In this document: one piece after another, positions 39,191 through 51,195 of the stretch
How the letters are laid out: each line of letters begins with the position of its first letter
How positions within the stretch are numbered: position 1 is the stretch's first letter
NCBI GenBank assembly: GCA_029582155.1
Contig: CM055900.1
Span: 46,737,736 to 46,801,735 of the forward strand
Origin: Panopea generosa
Taxonomy: Eukaryota > Mollusca > Bivalvia > Adapedonta > Hiatellidae
Reading direction: 5' to 3'
DNA length: 64,000 nucleotides
Made by a program: the position numbers and the translations under genes
The notes under the pieces: generated by a model
What the model was told of the DNA's origin: nothing
The model's input: only the letters and a program-made list of their open reading frames with translations
The model's database searches: none

Positions 39191-39680
39191 TCATACCATG
39201 CATCTACCGTACTGTATGATGTTTTTCTGTGATGCAAAATCTGAAAATTACTCATCTTGAAATGCAATAACTGTAAAATAGGATAGTCAGTTTTAAATAT
39301 TATTCCTTAACAATTCCAAGTTCTATTTTTACTATTGGATCAAGAGTTTATAAGCTACCAAGATGATTTTGATTACCAATAAAACATATAATTAATCACA
39401 TGTAACCCATTACCAATGTAAATAAATTGTTTTGATTCTTAATTAATACCAGTTGGCAAAGATAAACAAGAGCTACAGAAGAGATGTACAGCTCTACCTA
39501 TGCTTAATGTCATCAAGCAAGGAGGTCTATGTGTTGAGATGAATAGTAAGCTATTCAATAGGTATCTTAATCAAACTACATTGTATCAATGTTTTGTTTG
39601 CTGTATGTTCATTTGAATGGGGTTTTATTTCAACAATATTTCCGCTATAACAAGGCAGTAAGCTCACTTAATCAATGTTT
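39191..39680. other. No recognised feature
   Basis: AT-rich spacer between two arrays. Confidence 0.5.
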
Positions 39681-39684
39681 AGTT

Positions 39685-40690
39685 AACCAGTCACTGACTA
39701 TGACTACTTCCACACATATTCAGAGGTGGAAGATTATGGTGGTTAACCAGTACTAGACACACCTTATCTCTGTAAGTCACTGACTACTTCCACACATATT
39801 CAGAGGTGGGAGAGTTTGGTGGTTAACCAGTACTAGACACACCTTATCTCTGTAAGTCACTGACTACTTCCATACATATTCAGAGGTGGAAGATTATGGT
39901 GGTTAACCAGTACTAGACACACCTTATCTCTGTAAGTCACTGACTACTTCCACACATATTCAGAGGTGGAAGATTATGGTGGTTAACCAGTACTAGACAC
40001 ACCTTTTCTCTGTAAGTCACTGACTACTTCCACACATATTCAGAGGTGGGAGAGTTTGGTGGTTAACCAGTACTAGACACACCTTATCTCTGTAAGTCAC
40101 TGACTACTTCCATACATATTCAGAGGTGGAAGATTATGGTGGTTAACCAGTACTAGACACACCTTATCTCTGTAAGTCACTGACTACTTCCACACATATT
40201 CAGAGGTGGGAGATTATGGTGGTTAACCAGTACTAGACACACCTTTTCTTTGTAAGTCACTGACTACTTCCACACATATTCAGAGGTGGGAGATTATGGT
40301 GGTTAACCAGTACTAGACACACCTTATCTCTGTAAGTCACTGACTACTTCCACACATATTCAGAGGTGGGAGATTATGGTGGTTAACCAGTACTAGACAC
40401 ACCTTATCTCTGTAAGTCACTGACTACTTCCACACATATTCAGAGGTGGGAGAGTTTGGTGGTTAACCAGTACTAGACACACCTTTTCTCTGTAAGTCAC
40501 TGACTACTCCCACACATATTCAGAGGTGGGAGATTATGGTGGTTAACCAGTACTAGACACACCTTATCTCTGTAAGTCACTGACTACTTCCACACATATT
40601 CAGAGGTGGGAGATTATGGTGGTTAACCAGTACTAGACACACCTTTTCTTTGTAAGTCACTGACTACTTCCACACATATTCAGTAATGGG
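39685..40690 (-). repeat. 80-bp tandem repeat grown from a SINE A' body
   Basis: About 12.5 units of exactly 80 bp, each with GTGGTTAACCAGTACTAGAC, ACACCTTATCTCTGTAAGTC and ACTGACTACTTCCACACATA. The order matches the reversed SINE A' at 26330-26585. Units alternate GGTGGAAGATTATGG and GGTGGGAGAGTTTGG, giving hints of a two- or three-unit higher order. 40690-40800 is the reversed head of the same SINE. Confidence 0.93.
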
Positions 40691-40800
40691 AGATTCATGG
40701 ACGTAGAATAAAGTTCATGGCCAATCATCACAGAGACTGTGACTGAGTGAATCGCACAGTGGATTAACAGTCAGACACATTTCAGTTATATCCCGACTGT

Positions 40801-41389
40801 CATACATCCATTTAGGACAAATTTATCAATTTTAAGCATCGCCACACTGAAAACTGCACACATTGTATGATAACCCATTCACCCACATTATGTAACTGGT
40901 GCTTGGCCCACTAGTCTCTAAGAACCATCCTCTAAATACTTTGTTCCAACTACAAACAATGTTATGATACGTCTTAAAAAATGTAACGAAATTTCAATTC
41001 AGACAACTTATAATCAACTTTTAACCTGAAAAAAAAGTGTTTAATGGCTTTTTGTCCTTCTGGCAAACATCATGATTATCTGATGTAGGTAAAAAGAGAT
41101 AAGTTAAGAGAAGTCAACAGATGGAATATGTGTATAGAAAAAATATAACACTGGATTGTTAGAGATTAAATTCACTACTTAACACACAGGAGCCCATTTA
41201 GCCGGGAACTGAGAATCGAAATGACACCTCAAAAGAGTCACAATTGGCCCATCTTCAACCAGAGATTTATTTTGTCTCATTTCTCTTATTTAGATATAAC
41301 TCATCGACAATTAACCTCTTAATGACGAATGTTCGTCAAAATGAAATTTTAGTAATTAGATTTTTTTTTATTTAGTTAATTATTATTAT
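40801..41389. other. No recognised feature
   Basis: AT-rich sequence; nothing recognised. Confidence 0.5.
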
Positions 41390-41562
41390 TTTAATGCCAT
41401 CGGCGCCTAACATATGATCAGCTAACCTAACCACTCTTTCTTTGGATCCCAGAAGGTTAACAAGTACTCAAGCAACGAAACCTAACATCAGGAGACTGTG
41501 GCCTATCCCTTGATTGACAGTCAAAAGAACTACTGACTGAGCTAACTCCAGGGCTCCACTAG
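41390..41562 (-). mobile_element. SINE A, internally deleted
   Basis: TAATGCCATCGGCGCCTAAC, TTTCTTTGGATCCCAGAAGG, GGTTAACAAGTACTCAAGC, then the head TTGATTGACAGTCAAAAG and GACTGAGCTAACTCCAGGGC. The middle (CTGATTCA to CTCTCACC) is missing. Confidence 0.7.
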
Positions 41563-41637
41563 AATGGACTATCATTAAACATTAAAGGGAAGAGAATAAT
41601 GGACGGACAGACAATGTAAAGAATGTTTATATATATA

Positions 41638-41846
41638 TTAGGCCATTATAAATTAATTGCTAGATTCTCATCCAAATATTTCTTAAAAAGGATAGTGGGG
41701 GAGGCAGGTAGGATTTTATTAAAAATATTTATTATTATCTTTTTTTTATTTGAAAGTAAAAAGGGCGGGGTGGCATGAAAATAAGGAAATAAGGGGACGG
41801 ATGGGGATGAATTATTAAGCTAGCAATTAATTTATTATGGCCTAAT
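41638..41846 (+). mobile_element. MITE with GGCCATAATAAATT termini, copy 1
   Basis: Terminal inverted repeats TTAGGCCATTATAAATTAAT with GCTAG and, at the other end, GCTAGCAATTAATTTATTAT with GGCCTAA. The interior is G-rich then T-rich (GTGGGGGAGGCAGG; AAGGGCGGGGTGGCATGAAA). Same family at 53530 and 55567. Confidence 0.8.
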
Positions 41847-42424
41847 GTATTATACTTATTTCAAGTCATCAAATTAACAATAGTCACTGACTAGGGGAGC
41901 TCCAATTTTATCAAAAAATGAATTTGCGTGTGGTTTTCATCTACGATACAGATGACATTACCAAATTTGATAAATTGATATGGCCGAATAATTCACAGCT
42001 TGTTCTAATTGTAAACATAATCGCTATTTAATTGATCGTTTAACAGTTACTAATGGGCTCATTGCATGGAAGTATATCCTATTGTACTATTAATGGTAGA
42101 ACCCAGGTAAAGAGGTCATGACATTTACAGCCGCGTCACTTACTTTGATCAGCGGAAATTCTGTAGTCAGAACAACTAATGGTGACACTGGGTGAAGTAT
42201 TACCAATTCATTTCGGGTCACTGACCTTTGGAATTAATGACTTACTTGGGTTATATTATGATTTGACAGTTTTTTTAGTTAAGATAACATTATATCATCA
42301 TATTAATAGTACCGGTAAATGTAAAAGACAAAATTCATTACATGATTATATCTATCTTAACGCCGACAAGAATCCCCCGCTATTGATCAGAAAACAATCT
42401 TTAAATGAAGATTAAGTAAAAAAG

Positions 42425-42600
42425 TAGCCATATCTCCTGTAAAATTTGACCAACATTGACAAATATAAACTTGACCTGTGACCTGTATTTTATAATTATT
42501 CAGGTACACACAAAAATTCCAACAGAAGTTATTGATTGGAAATCAATTCTTGAACACACAAACAAACTGATGGATGGACAGACGGTCAAACAAATGCCTT
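42425..42600 (+). mobile_element. Dispersed GGCCATAACTCCTG-type repeat
   Basis: GTAGCCATATCTCCTGTAAA, TTTGACCAACATTGACAAAT and CTTGACCTGTGACC, with a GACAGACGGTCAAAC end. Related copies at 49020-49200 and 52375-52960. From memory this is a very abundant bivalve repeat. Confidence 0.55.
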
Positions 42601-42744
42601 CTTTGCACCCATACTAATTACTTGTGTAGCTAATTATATCTAAGCCACATAAAAGCATTTCCTAAGTGTCTAGAAACAGCCATATATATTTTTTTTTTTC
42701 AACTGTTTTTCAATCGTCTAGAAAATTACTAACCTTACAATGAT

Positions 42745-42885
42745 GGATACACACTTTAACAAAAAAGTGTACACTCCCACAAAATCTCATATTTTATTAA
42801 AATTCACTATATTTCTACTGAAAAACATGTGTGCCCATTCAGATTTTGCACTCCCAAAGTATGCCTCCTCTAAACTTATTTGATC
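42745..42885 (+). repeat. Dispersed repeat pair, member 1
   Basis: CATATTTTATTAAAATTCAC, TTTCTACTGAAAAACATG, TGTGCCCATTCAGATTTTG and AAGTATGCCTCCTCT recur almost unchanged at 51058-51150. Confidence 0.75.
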
Positions 42886-43091
42886 ATTATATCATTATAG
42901 TTTATACAACAGTTGCTTTTAATCATACGATTTACGTCATATATTTTTTATATATATTAACATCATAGCGCGAGAATTTTATCTCAGCCCTAGGGTGAGT
43001 TAGAAATATCTAATCCCGTAAATGCAGATATCTTTATCTGGTGTGCAAGAAAAGGCCCTTCAGCATCCTTTGAATGGTGGGGGTGTGGGAG

Positions 43092-43113
43092 TGGGGGGGG
43101 GGGGGGGGGGGGG
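43092..43113. repeat. Poly-G run
   Basis: About 20 uninterrupted G after GTGTGGGAGT. The true length is uncertain because such runs are hard to sequence. Confidence 0.85.
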
Positions 43114-43654
43114 CATAACGACGTTTATAAGCTTGTTATTATACTGTATTAAATCCTTATTAATGGCCGCACACTAAGTGAAGCCCCACAACCCCTTGAA
43201 ACAAAATCAAACCTGGCTAACATCTATAAGTCAATGTGTGGTTCAAGAGCTTGTTTGAGATAATTACTGCGCAAGTGTTTTGTAAAGATCCAGTGAACAC
43301 TGCAGGCCATATAAGGCCATATGATGCAATTACTGATGACGGATATAATGATCTGATTTGGCCAATCCTGATGTTTATTTATGGTTATACAACAACTGTG
43401 TAAGTATCCAATGAAAAATGTGGGTGCTAGGGTGCACACTAGATCAAGTAATGCCTTTTAAATGTTTCAAGGGCCATTATAACTTTGATAATTATTATAG
43501 AATTAACAAAAAATGTTATGGTGCACATTTAATTTACAGATGATGGACAACTGAGTGAGTGACAGATAATCAGAATTCTAAGTTCACCTTGAGCATAATT
43601 ACAATTTTCTTGAGAATGATGTACTGAAACAAACAACAATCTAAATTTACTTCA

Positions 43655-43990
43655 ACACAAAGGGAAGTAACTCAAAACATATATAAAATATATCAATATC
43701 TTCTAAAGGGAAGTGACAAAGTTATAACTATCTAATGGAAACAGTTAACTCCAAGCATTTGTTATTGAGCACAAATGGGAGTAATTCAAAACATATATGA
43801 AATATATCAATATCTTTTAAAGGGAAGTAACAATGTTATAACTATCTAATTGAAACAGTTCACTCCAAGCATTTGATAGCTGGCATAAAGGGGAGTTACC
43901 CAAACATATATAAAATATATCAATATCTTCTAAAGGGAGGTAATAATGTGATAAATATCTAATGGAAACAGTTAACTCTAACAAGGATTT
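43655..43990. repeat. About 115-bp tandem repeat, 3 units
   Basis: CATATATAAAATATATCAAT, ATCTTCTAAAGGGAAG and CTATCTAATGGAAACAGTTA recur at about 115-bp steps. A single decayed piece (GGAGAGTAACTCAAAG) lies at 44402. Confidence 0.9.
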
Positions 43991-44508
43991 ATGTAGAGAT
44001 ATATACTAAATGTTTATAAAAATAACATGTAAGGAATTAATAATCTGGCAAATTAATCATTAAAATTTCACAGGCAATTGATTTCTTATACATAAAATGT
44101 AAGATGTATTAAACCTTAGATGTTTTATACTGTTTTAAACATGCAAAATGATCTTAAAATTTAAAATATTGCAGTTTAAAGTAAACAATTTCTGGATTTT
44201 TTAGTAACAGTATACAAATGTTGTAATCATAGGTACTACAACAATAATTTTAACACAATTTGATGGGAATGGTCTCATTTTGAGAGAATTCTATATTGTA
44301 CAAAGAATTTATTTGAAACGAGATTTCACGAGCATCCAAAATATCTAAATCAGTTGCGTTTTATATAAGTCCTTGACTCTAAGCACATATTTTTAAGCAC
44401 AAAGGAGAGTAACTCAAAGTATATACTAACTGAATTGAAACTTTTATTGAGCATTAAGAGGTAACTTTACATAACATAAACATGATAAAATAGATTCAAT
44501 ATTACAAA

Positions 44509-44812
44509 AGATTGATTGATTGAATGGTTGAAATTTAGCATCACTTTTATGCCAATGAGGGCTAACAGACGATCAGTTAACTTAGCCACTGTTTCTTTGG
44601 ATCCTCGAAGGTTAATCAGTACTCGAGCACACCCCATCTCCACAAGCAACTGATAACTTTCCCACTTGAATCAGCAGTGAGAGATGAAAGATAATGATAC
44701 GCAATGTCGCATATCAATCATAATGGAGACTATGGCCATGCGGGGATTCAAACTCATGACCCCTGGATTGATAGTCAGACATGCTACTGACTTAGCGAAT
44801 CAGGCACAGCCT
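44509..44812 (-). mobile_element. SINE A, minus strand, full length
   Basis: A GATTGATTGATTGAATGG tail, TTATGCCAATGAGGGCTAAC, CCCACTTGAATCAGCAGTGA, GGGGATTCAAACTCATGACC and CTGACTTAGCGAATCAGGC. It is followed by a run of A. Confidence 0.85.
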
Positions 44813-45299
44813 TATTACAAAAAAAAAAAAAAACTTTAAATAGACAAAGACTCTAAAAACACTTATTTTTAGTTGCCCGCTTCATGAACATACCAGGAAT
44901 TTTGATTCAGACTGCAAGACAACTCTAGATGAGGATATAATATTTCCTTTGATTGACCCATTCATCACATGGACCTCATCAACAGTACATGAAAATCTCA
45001 AAAGTTGACACCTCACTGTTAATGAAAACATTGGTGATACAGGAATTATCTACGTATGCTAATTCAACATTTGAGAGTTCCTCACATATCATGATCTCCT
45101 CGTTTTTGTCATTCAATCATTCCACAACCTGGCTATGGGTCAGACATACAATATTTTATGATTCATACATCTTCTAATGGTGTTTAAAAGGGCACACAAC
45201 AATGTTGAAATCCGGTTTAAACGCTCAAATCCAACGCTGTCAAATTTGATCAGAATGATTTTAATATTAACAAACTTGGTTAAAGGGACGTTTGGCAAT

Positions 45300-45500
45300 G
45301 TTAAAATGTTGACTTATTACTGCATGTTGTCTTGAAAAGGCGAATACCTGATCCAAGTTTCATGAAAATATTTTATGAGTTTCAGGAAAGATACAGCAGA
45401 CACGAAATCATGATTAAATCAAAGCTGAAAAGATTTTACGTTGAACTGTGTCTTAACACGTGGTTGGAATGTTGGTTCTGCACACAGCACTTTATTTATT
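45300..45500. repeat. Dispersed repeat with GATCCAAGTTTCATGAAAAT
   Basis: GTCTTGAAAAGGCGAATACC, TGATCCAAGTTTCATGAAAA and GTTGGAATGTTGGTTCTGCA. The same order recurs at 46525-46660 and, shortened, at 46660-46705. Confidence 0.75.
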
Positions 45501-46061
45501 AAACAGAGGCCGAAATTTGGGGGCTTTCCAATTCAAAAATCATATTCTTTTCCCCAATTCAGGTCAAAATATTTCCCAAAATGAACAAAATATAAAAAAA
45601 AATTAATTTTTTTTGCATTTAGAGATAAAAACCCCAACTGGATATGAGGTATTTTGTAATATCTGATAAATAAAGTAATATGGGGGAATATCCGACACCT
45701 GGGGTTTTCAGTATGATTTGACAATGTGCTATTTGCAATTTGATGCATGCACTACATTTGCTTTCAGAACCTATCAAAGCAGCCGATATATTAATACATC
45801 CCACTATGGCGGTTTGTGACGACAATTCTGATTGGAAGAGAGCGAATCGTGTAAACAAGTTTCCTCTCACATGTTCACCCAGATAAGGCTAGCGACAAAT
45901 TTTATATTACATTTACAACATGAAACAGAACTGTTAAACTGTTTTTTCAGTTATCGATCTTATGCATTAATTTTAATTGACGAAATAAATTGTATTGAAT
46001 ATACTGAAACAAATATATGCTTTATTTTATTATAAACAATAATTTAAATGAAAATAAAAGT

Positions 46062-46182
46062 GTCTGATAAACCCCTGATTAATATTTCAACAGGTTGTTT
46101 GATAAACCCCACATGAGATTTCAATGTCCGATAAACCCCATTTCGATGTCTGATAAACCCCACAAAATGTCCGATACTCCCC
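46062..46182. repeat. Five spaced copies of GTCYGATAAACCCC
   Basis: Copies at 46062, 46097, 46126, 46148 and 46169; the last reads GATACTCCCC. Spacing shrinks from 35 to 21 bp. A related GGGGAATATCCGACACC lies at 45683. Function unknown. Confidence 0.75.
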
Positions 46183-46524
46183 ATGTGGTTGTGTTCTTAG
46201 AAAAACAGTTGACTGGTACATGTTGTTCTAGTTTTATGCCATTTGACCACCACAACTTCTCGAACATAATCATATCTATCGGAAATACTAGAGTTATCCT
46301 AATATCAAGACAGACACAAATCCTTACGTCACCGATATTCCGCCATATTACTCTAGAGATAAAAACATGATCTTAACAGCGTTATGCTTTATTTTCCAGT
46401 CTGCTAACTTTTTTAGTCGTAAAAAAAATTCTAATTTCTCCTCAATCACACTGTTACATGTATTATCAAAACCTTGAAGGCTTGGGCCTCTTCCCAATTT
46501 CCAGAAAAAAAGGCTCTGGCACAT

Positions 46525-46705
46525 AGTCTTGAGGAGGGAACATCTGACCCAAGTTTCATGAAAATCCCTCTTAGAGTGTAGAAGATGCAGAGCTGACACA
46601 AACTCATGGTTAAACATTGACCTTGAACCAACATGATTGGAATGTTGGTTCTGCATGTCGACTTAAGGAGGCGAACAACTGATCCAAGTTTCATGAAAAT
46701 ACAGA
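46525..46705. repeat. Dispersed repeat, 1.5 tandem copies
   Basis: GTCTTGAGGAGGGAACATCT, then CAAGTTTCATGAAAATCCCT and GGAATGTTGGTTCTGCATGT. A second start, CTTAAGGAGGCGAACAACTG, follows at about 46663. Confidence 0.75.
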
Positions 46706-46754
46706 GCAGATACTTTATCATGGAAGGATGGAATGATGAAAGAACATGACAATA

Positions 46755-46930
46755 TCTCCAGCCTGCTATCAGGCAGTGGACAAAAATATCCCCATCCTGC
46801 TATGTGGCAGGGGACAAAAATATCCCCATCCCGCTATGTGGCAGGGGACAAAAATACCCACATCCCACTATGTGGCAGGTGACAAAAATACCCACATCCC
46901 ACTATGTGGCAGCGGACAAAAATGTACAAA
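46755..46930. repeat. 34-bp tandem repeat, about 5 units
   Basis: CCCCATCCTGCTATGTGGCA and GGGGACAAAAATA. The open plus-strand frame (46746-46961) is a product of the repeat. Confidence 0.93.
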
Positions 46931-47133
46931 TAGACTACTTTATTACCATAATTTTGTATAGAGATAATACATAATTATAATAATGTACACTTTTTTTTCC
47001 GACAGAAATATATTTCCACCATGCTCAACATCAAATCAAGGTAATTTGTACGTCTACAGAAACGTAAGGCAATATGCAATTTTTACCACATGTGTCACCA
47101 AGCAAACAAATATACGAGATGAAAAAAATGGCA

Positions 47134-47370
47134 CTAAATCTGACAGGGATAGCGTTTGAGGAATATCATATTGTACACTGCCTGGAGAAGACTGTCCCAG
47201 AGGAAGATTGATGTGGACATTAAGGATGAGAAACAGTGTAATACAAGACTATTAAGATACAGAGGTGACCCACCATTGTCAAGATCGGAGCAGATCACAT
47301 GCTGAGTTAATTCGATACCGCTGATACCTCCAGTGTTAAAGAGGTGGCAATCCACCCCGTCTCTGTCAAA
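47134..47370. other. Unassigned open stretch, richer in GC
   Basis: On the minus strand about 78 codons are open after an acceptor-like ATTATGCAG, ending at a stop near 47134. On the plus strand another frame of about 50 codons is open (CAGAGGAAGATTGATGTGG region). I do not recognise either protein. It could be a decayed transposon exon or chance. Confidence 0.3.
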
Positions 47371-47503
47371 TCTGCATAATCATATTGAGATTTTTTAACA
47401 AGAGGACCAATTTACCCAAATATGCTCACCTTCGTACACATTATTTTAAAAACATTTCAATATTATAACAATCTCAAAATAACGGAATTGAAAATGAATG
47501 AAT

Positions 47504-47660
47504 GAATGGATGGATGGATGGATGGATGGATGGATGGATGGATGGATGGATGGATGGATGGATGGATGGATGGATGGATGGATGGATGGATGGATGGATG
47601 GATGGATGGATGGATGGATCGATGAATCGATGAATCAATGAATCAATGAATGAATCAATG
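47504..47660. repeat. (GGAT)n microsatellite
   Basis: Roughly 27 GGAT units, flanked by GAAT and ATGAATC variants. The minus-strand frame (IHPS)n is an artefact. Confidence 0.97.
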
Positions 47661-47689
47661 AATGGGTTGATACATGACAAATTTGATGC

Positions 47690-47770
47690 CACAGTGGGTG
47701 GGTTGATATATTACAAACTTGATGCCACATGGGTTGGGTTGATACGTGACAAAAAAGATAAAACGGACAT
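47690..47770. repeat. About 37-bp repeat, 2-3 units
   Basis: GGGTTGATA(C/T) ... GACAAA ... TTGATGCCACA repeats between the two microsatellites. Confidence 0.75.
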
Positions 47771-47811
47771 GACATGCATTTGGATGATTCTTTAATACCC
47801 CTCTGCAGATT

Positions 47812-47816
47812 GATTG

Positions 47817-47857
<41 letters not shown>

Positions 47858-47858
47858 C
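47812..47858. repeat. (GATT)n microsatellite
   Basis: About 11 units. It resembles the SINE A tail but has no recognisable SINE next to it. Confidence 0.9.
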
Positions 47859-49403
47859 AGCCCATGTCAGGTAAACGGTAGCACGATCTTAAAAGCAAAG
47901 ATAGAAGACTATGATTTATTATAGAGACCCATCTGAGCCAAGGTGCCAGACTGGTCCATTAAAATGATGAATATCATTGATGAAAAAGTAAGGAAATGGA
48001 CACTGGTATTTTTTTCACTTTTTTATTACATTTCTGAAAAAATTGTTTAAATTTAATGTCAACAACCCGGGAGACAGACCACCTAGTCTATATTTGGGTT
48101 GAAACCGCAAGTTAACACATTTCCCCTCCTTTTTCTCAATATTGAGAAGCTTTCAGCCCAATTAAACACTGAAGCCGGTGAAACACAATATATCATTTAA
48201 ATGGAAATTTAATGTAAACTTAACATAAAAGGTAGATGGCTGCTGTGTGTTTAAAAGATTAGCTGATGGGCAGACGGATAGCTGATTACCTCTCAGGTGA
48301 TACTGACTAATGATTGACCATCAAAAACAGATTATCACAACAGTATCATGCAAACAGAAGCAAACTTGACACTCCAGCCCCAGTGGTTCACTCCATCATG
48401 AAGATCATTCACCCTGGCAGCCTGACTCATTCTCAATCCACCTAAACAAGATTATCTCCAAGTGTTTATTTTGCAAGCTTGTCCAATATTATCAACAATA
48501 AGCGGTAATTTTACCTTGCATATTTTTAAAAGTTTTATAATTAGTTTCATATATTAACGGAAGTATATCGAGGAAAAACACTATAAATTTCTTAAAAAAT
48601 AAAATTTATTTTTTAAATGGGTAAAAAGCACCTCATTGTCGTCAATAAATAAAATCCGAATGGTTTGATATTTATCAAATCCACCAAAACGTGACAATAT
48701 CTATATTTAGATTTGATAAGTAAACTTGAAACAAAATCCCTATTTTACAAATAGACAATACTTCAATACTAGTTGTCAACCTTTATATTGGGGGGGGGGG
48801 GGGGGGGGGGGGGAGGGGGGGGGGTGTACTTTTAAACCTGTATAACGGATAAAATTGAAATCAAACTGAAGTCATGTGACTCATTTAATACATCACAAAA
48901 TATCTTGCAATTGTGAAAAATTCTGATATATTCCCTTTTAAGTAAATAATTCTATAAAAAAACATATAACTAGAAATGTGTCTATACGCCATATTGGAAG
49001 CCCTCTCCCATAATTAAGTAGAAAAGGGGCCATAACGTCGTCAATATCCAACTGGCCTGTATTTGACATTTATACAGCTACACAACAGATATTAATCAAA
49101 TACAATTGTACATAGGTCCAATTTCACAGACAGACATATGGACAGACAAGGAATAAAACAAATCTGTCCGTCTATCCGTCCGTCTTATGTGTTGCTATAG
49201 CATCATTGATATAAATACAGATGTTCACTTATTTATTTTACCTGTATAATGCTCTCTCTGCACACCTGCACACCTAGGCTATTTATTTCCCAAAAACACT
49301 ACAACAATCCCAAAATCATCATTTAAACGGACAATCTTTTTTTATCCTATGTTGGCTTAAGATGACAATCTAACCTGTACACAGAACCCCTTTAAATACC
49401 AAT
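47859..49403. other. Stretch with poly-G and dispersed repeat
   Basis: A poly-G run of 24 plus 10 G lies at 48790-48824. A diverged GGGGCCATAACGTCGTC repeat copy lies at 49025-49190. No gene is recognised. Confidence 0.55.
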
Positions 49404-49695
49404 TTAACCTTTTACTTCATATAGACACCTTTGGACACCTCTTATATAGAAGCCTTTGGACACCTCTAATATAGACGCCTTTGGACACCTCTAATATAGA
49501 CGCCTTTCAACACCTAATATAGAAAGCTTTTGAATTATTGTGTGAATTATGTTTATATTAACTGACAGAGTGGAAAAACAGTGCAGGAAGTGTTAAGATT
49601 GCTTGTTACGTGCAATCTGAACTCTTCCTGCATTGTTTTCAAAGGCCTCCTGTGATTGGTGCATGAAAACGCGTATCTATGGAGTAAAGGGTTAA
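49404..49695 (-). mobile_element. TTAA-flanked hairpin MITE, copy 7
   Basis: TTAACCTTTTACTTCATATA to TATGGAGTAAAGGGTTAA. The hairpin is present with mismatches (GCTTGTTACGTGC). About four copies of TTTGGACACCTCT lie inside. Confidence 0.85.
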
Positions 49696-50107
49696 CCAAT
49701 TTCATAACCCTGTTTGGCAATAGTTAACCAGTACAGAGTGTCCCTTTAAAAATTAATTGTAATTATTTCACACTGGTTATCTGCAGAGCAAGGTAAGGGC
49801 TGATATCACTATATTACATGTATTGCAATTCTTAGATTTTGTGCAAATTTCAGAGTGTTAAATCATTTAATCTTGGTTTTCTCTGCTATAATCCAGCAAC
49901 CGTCTGGAGATAGTTCAGATAAAATGTAAAAATATCAAAAGTTAAATATTATATTTATTTACCCATCTGTTAGGAATATAAAACAAATTACGTATCATGG
50001 TGCCGGTATTCAAAATTTCTTCGGCAGCAAAACGTAAAGAATCAGATTCTGATTTTTTGCTACTAACAAATTAAAATTAAATCAGTTACACAGCTGAATG
50101 TGGATTA

Positions 50108-50215
50108 ATGCCATGTTTAACACATAACACATAATATATGGCATATCCAGTTTTATTGGCGAAGGATGATCTCAGTCTGAACCAACATCCTTCCGTAAGT
50201 ACCTGGCAAATTGCA
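50108..50215 (-). mobile_element. SINE B, body only
   Basis: ATATGGCATATCCAGTTTTA, TTGGCGAAGGATGATCTCAG and CATCCTTCCGTAAGTACC. No head. Confidence 0.65.
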
Positions 50216-50289
50216 TCAAAACATCTTTAAAGAAATTAAATTTATCCAAAGGAAACAAAACAACAACTGACAATATTGAAAATGAGGTG

Positions 50290-50470
50290 TCCATTCAACT
50301 TGCTTTGCCACTGTTGTCTATTGACTATTTTCCTCTAATCACTGAGGTAGTGGGTTTGAGCCTCACTTGGTCCAAATTAAACTGCTATGTGAGTTAAAGG
50401 ACAGGGGTTCTGCACAGATCAGTTTTGAGGTCTTTTTCACCCAGTAAAACTTGATACGCCATATAATTAT
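50290..50470 (+). mobile_element. SINE B, plus strand, diverged
   Basis: CTGAGGTAGTGGGTTTGAGC (B box) then ending AAAACTTGATACGCCATATA. Inverse orientation to 50108-50215. Confidence 0.55.
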
Positions 50471-51009
50471 TTACATGTACTGTTATATGGTAAAAATGAA
50501 GTTAAATATCATTAAAAAAACTTGCTTCAAACTGGCAACACAAAAATCTGATTTATGTGGAAGAGTACAGTACATTTAACCTCTATCTATCCAGACGCCC
50601 CGGCTCGCAAGGAATGGTTTATCAAACAATTTGATTCAGTGATCTTGTTAGCATAGTTAAAAATATTTCAAATTTGCAAGAAACACCCATTGCGGTGAAA
50701 TCTTTCATTGGGATATTACATAAACACAGATACTGAATTATCACATTTTCTGCGTTTTTTTAACGGAATTTTCGCATTTTCAACACTTCTTCTCGCACTA
50801 CATTATATGTGAGAGGCAGTAAAACCTTCCTAAAGTATTTCATAAATCAGGGTAAATAAACACAGTTTCATCTTATCTAAATTTTATTATAATTTTTTAT
50901 CTTAATCCACAAAATTTGAGGTGTCTGTGTACTGTATGTGATATAGGTAAGAAACTTGTATAAAGTTTCTGCGGTACCCTGCAGGGAGTTCAAGCATCAA
51001 TGGCAGATG

Positions 51010-51195
51010 TACTCATTAAAAAAAAACAACGTATCCCCCACCCTACCCCCCTCAACTCCCATATTTTATTAAAATTCACTATCTTTCTACTGAAAAATCA
51101 TGTGTGCCAATTCAGATTTTGTAATGCACCCCCTAAGTATGCCCCTCTCAAGCCCCCCCCCCCTGCCACCACCCTCACCCCTCTAAACTGAAATC
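51010..51195 (+). repeat. Dispersed repeat pair, member 2, C-rich flank
   Basis: Matches 42745-42885 at CATATTTTATTAAAATTCAC and following bases, with added C-runs (AAGCCCCCCCCCCTGCC). The region 51200-52370 is AT-rich and I see nothing in it. Confidence 0.7.

Noticed and set aside
47474-47692. ORF with (IHPS)n repeats
   Set aside because: It is the reverse translation of the (GGAT)n microsatellite.
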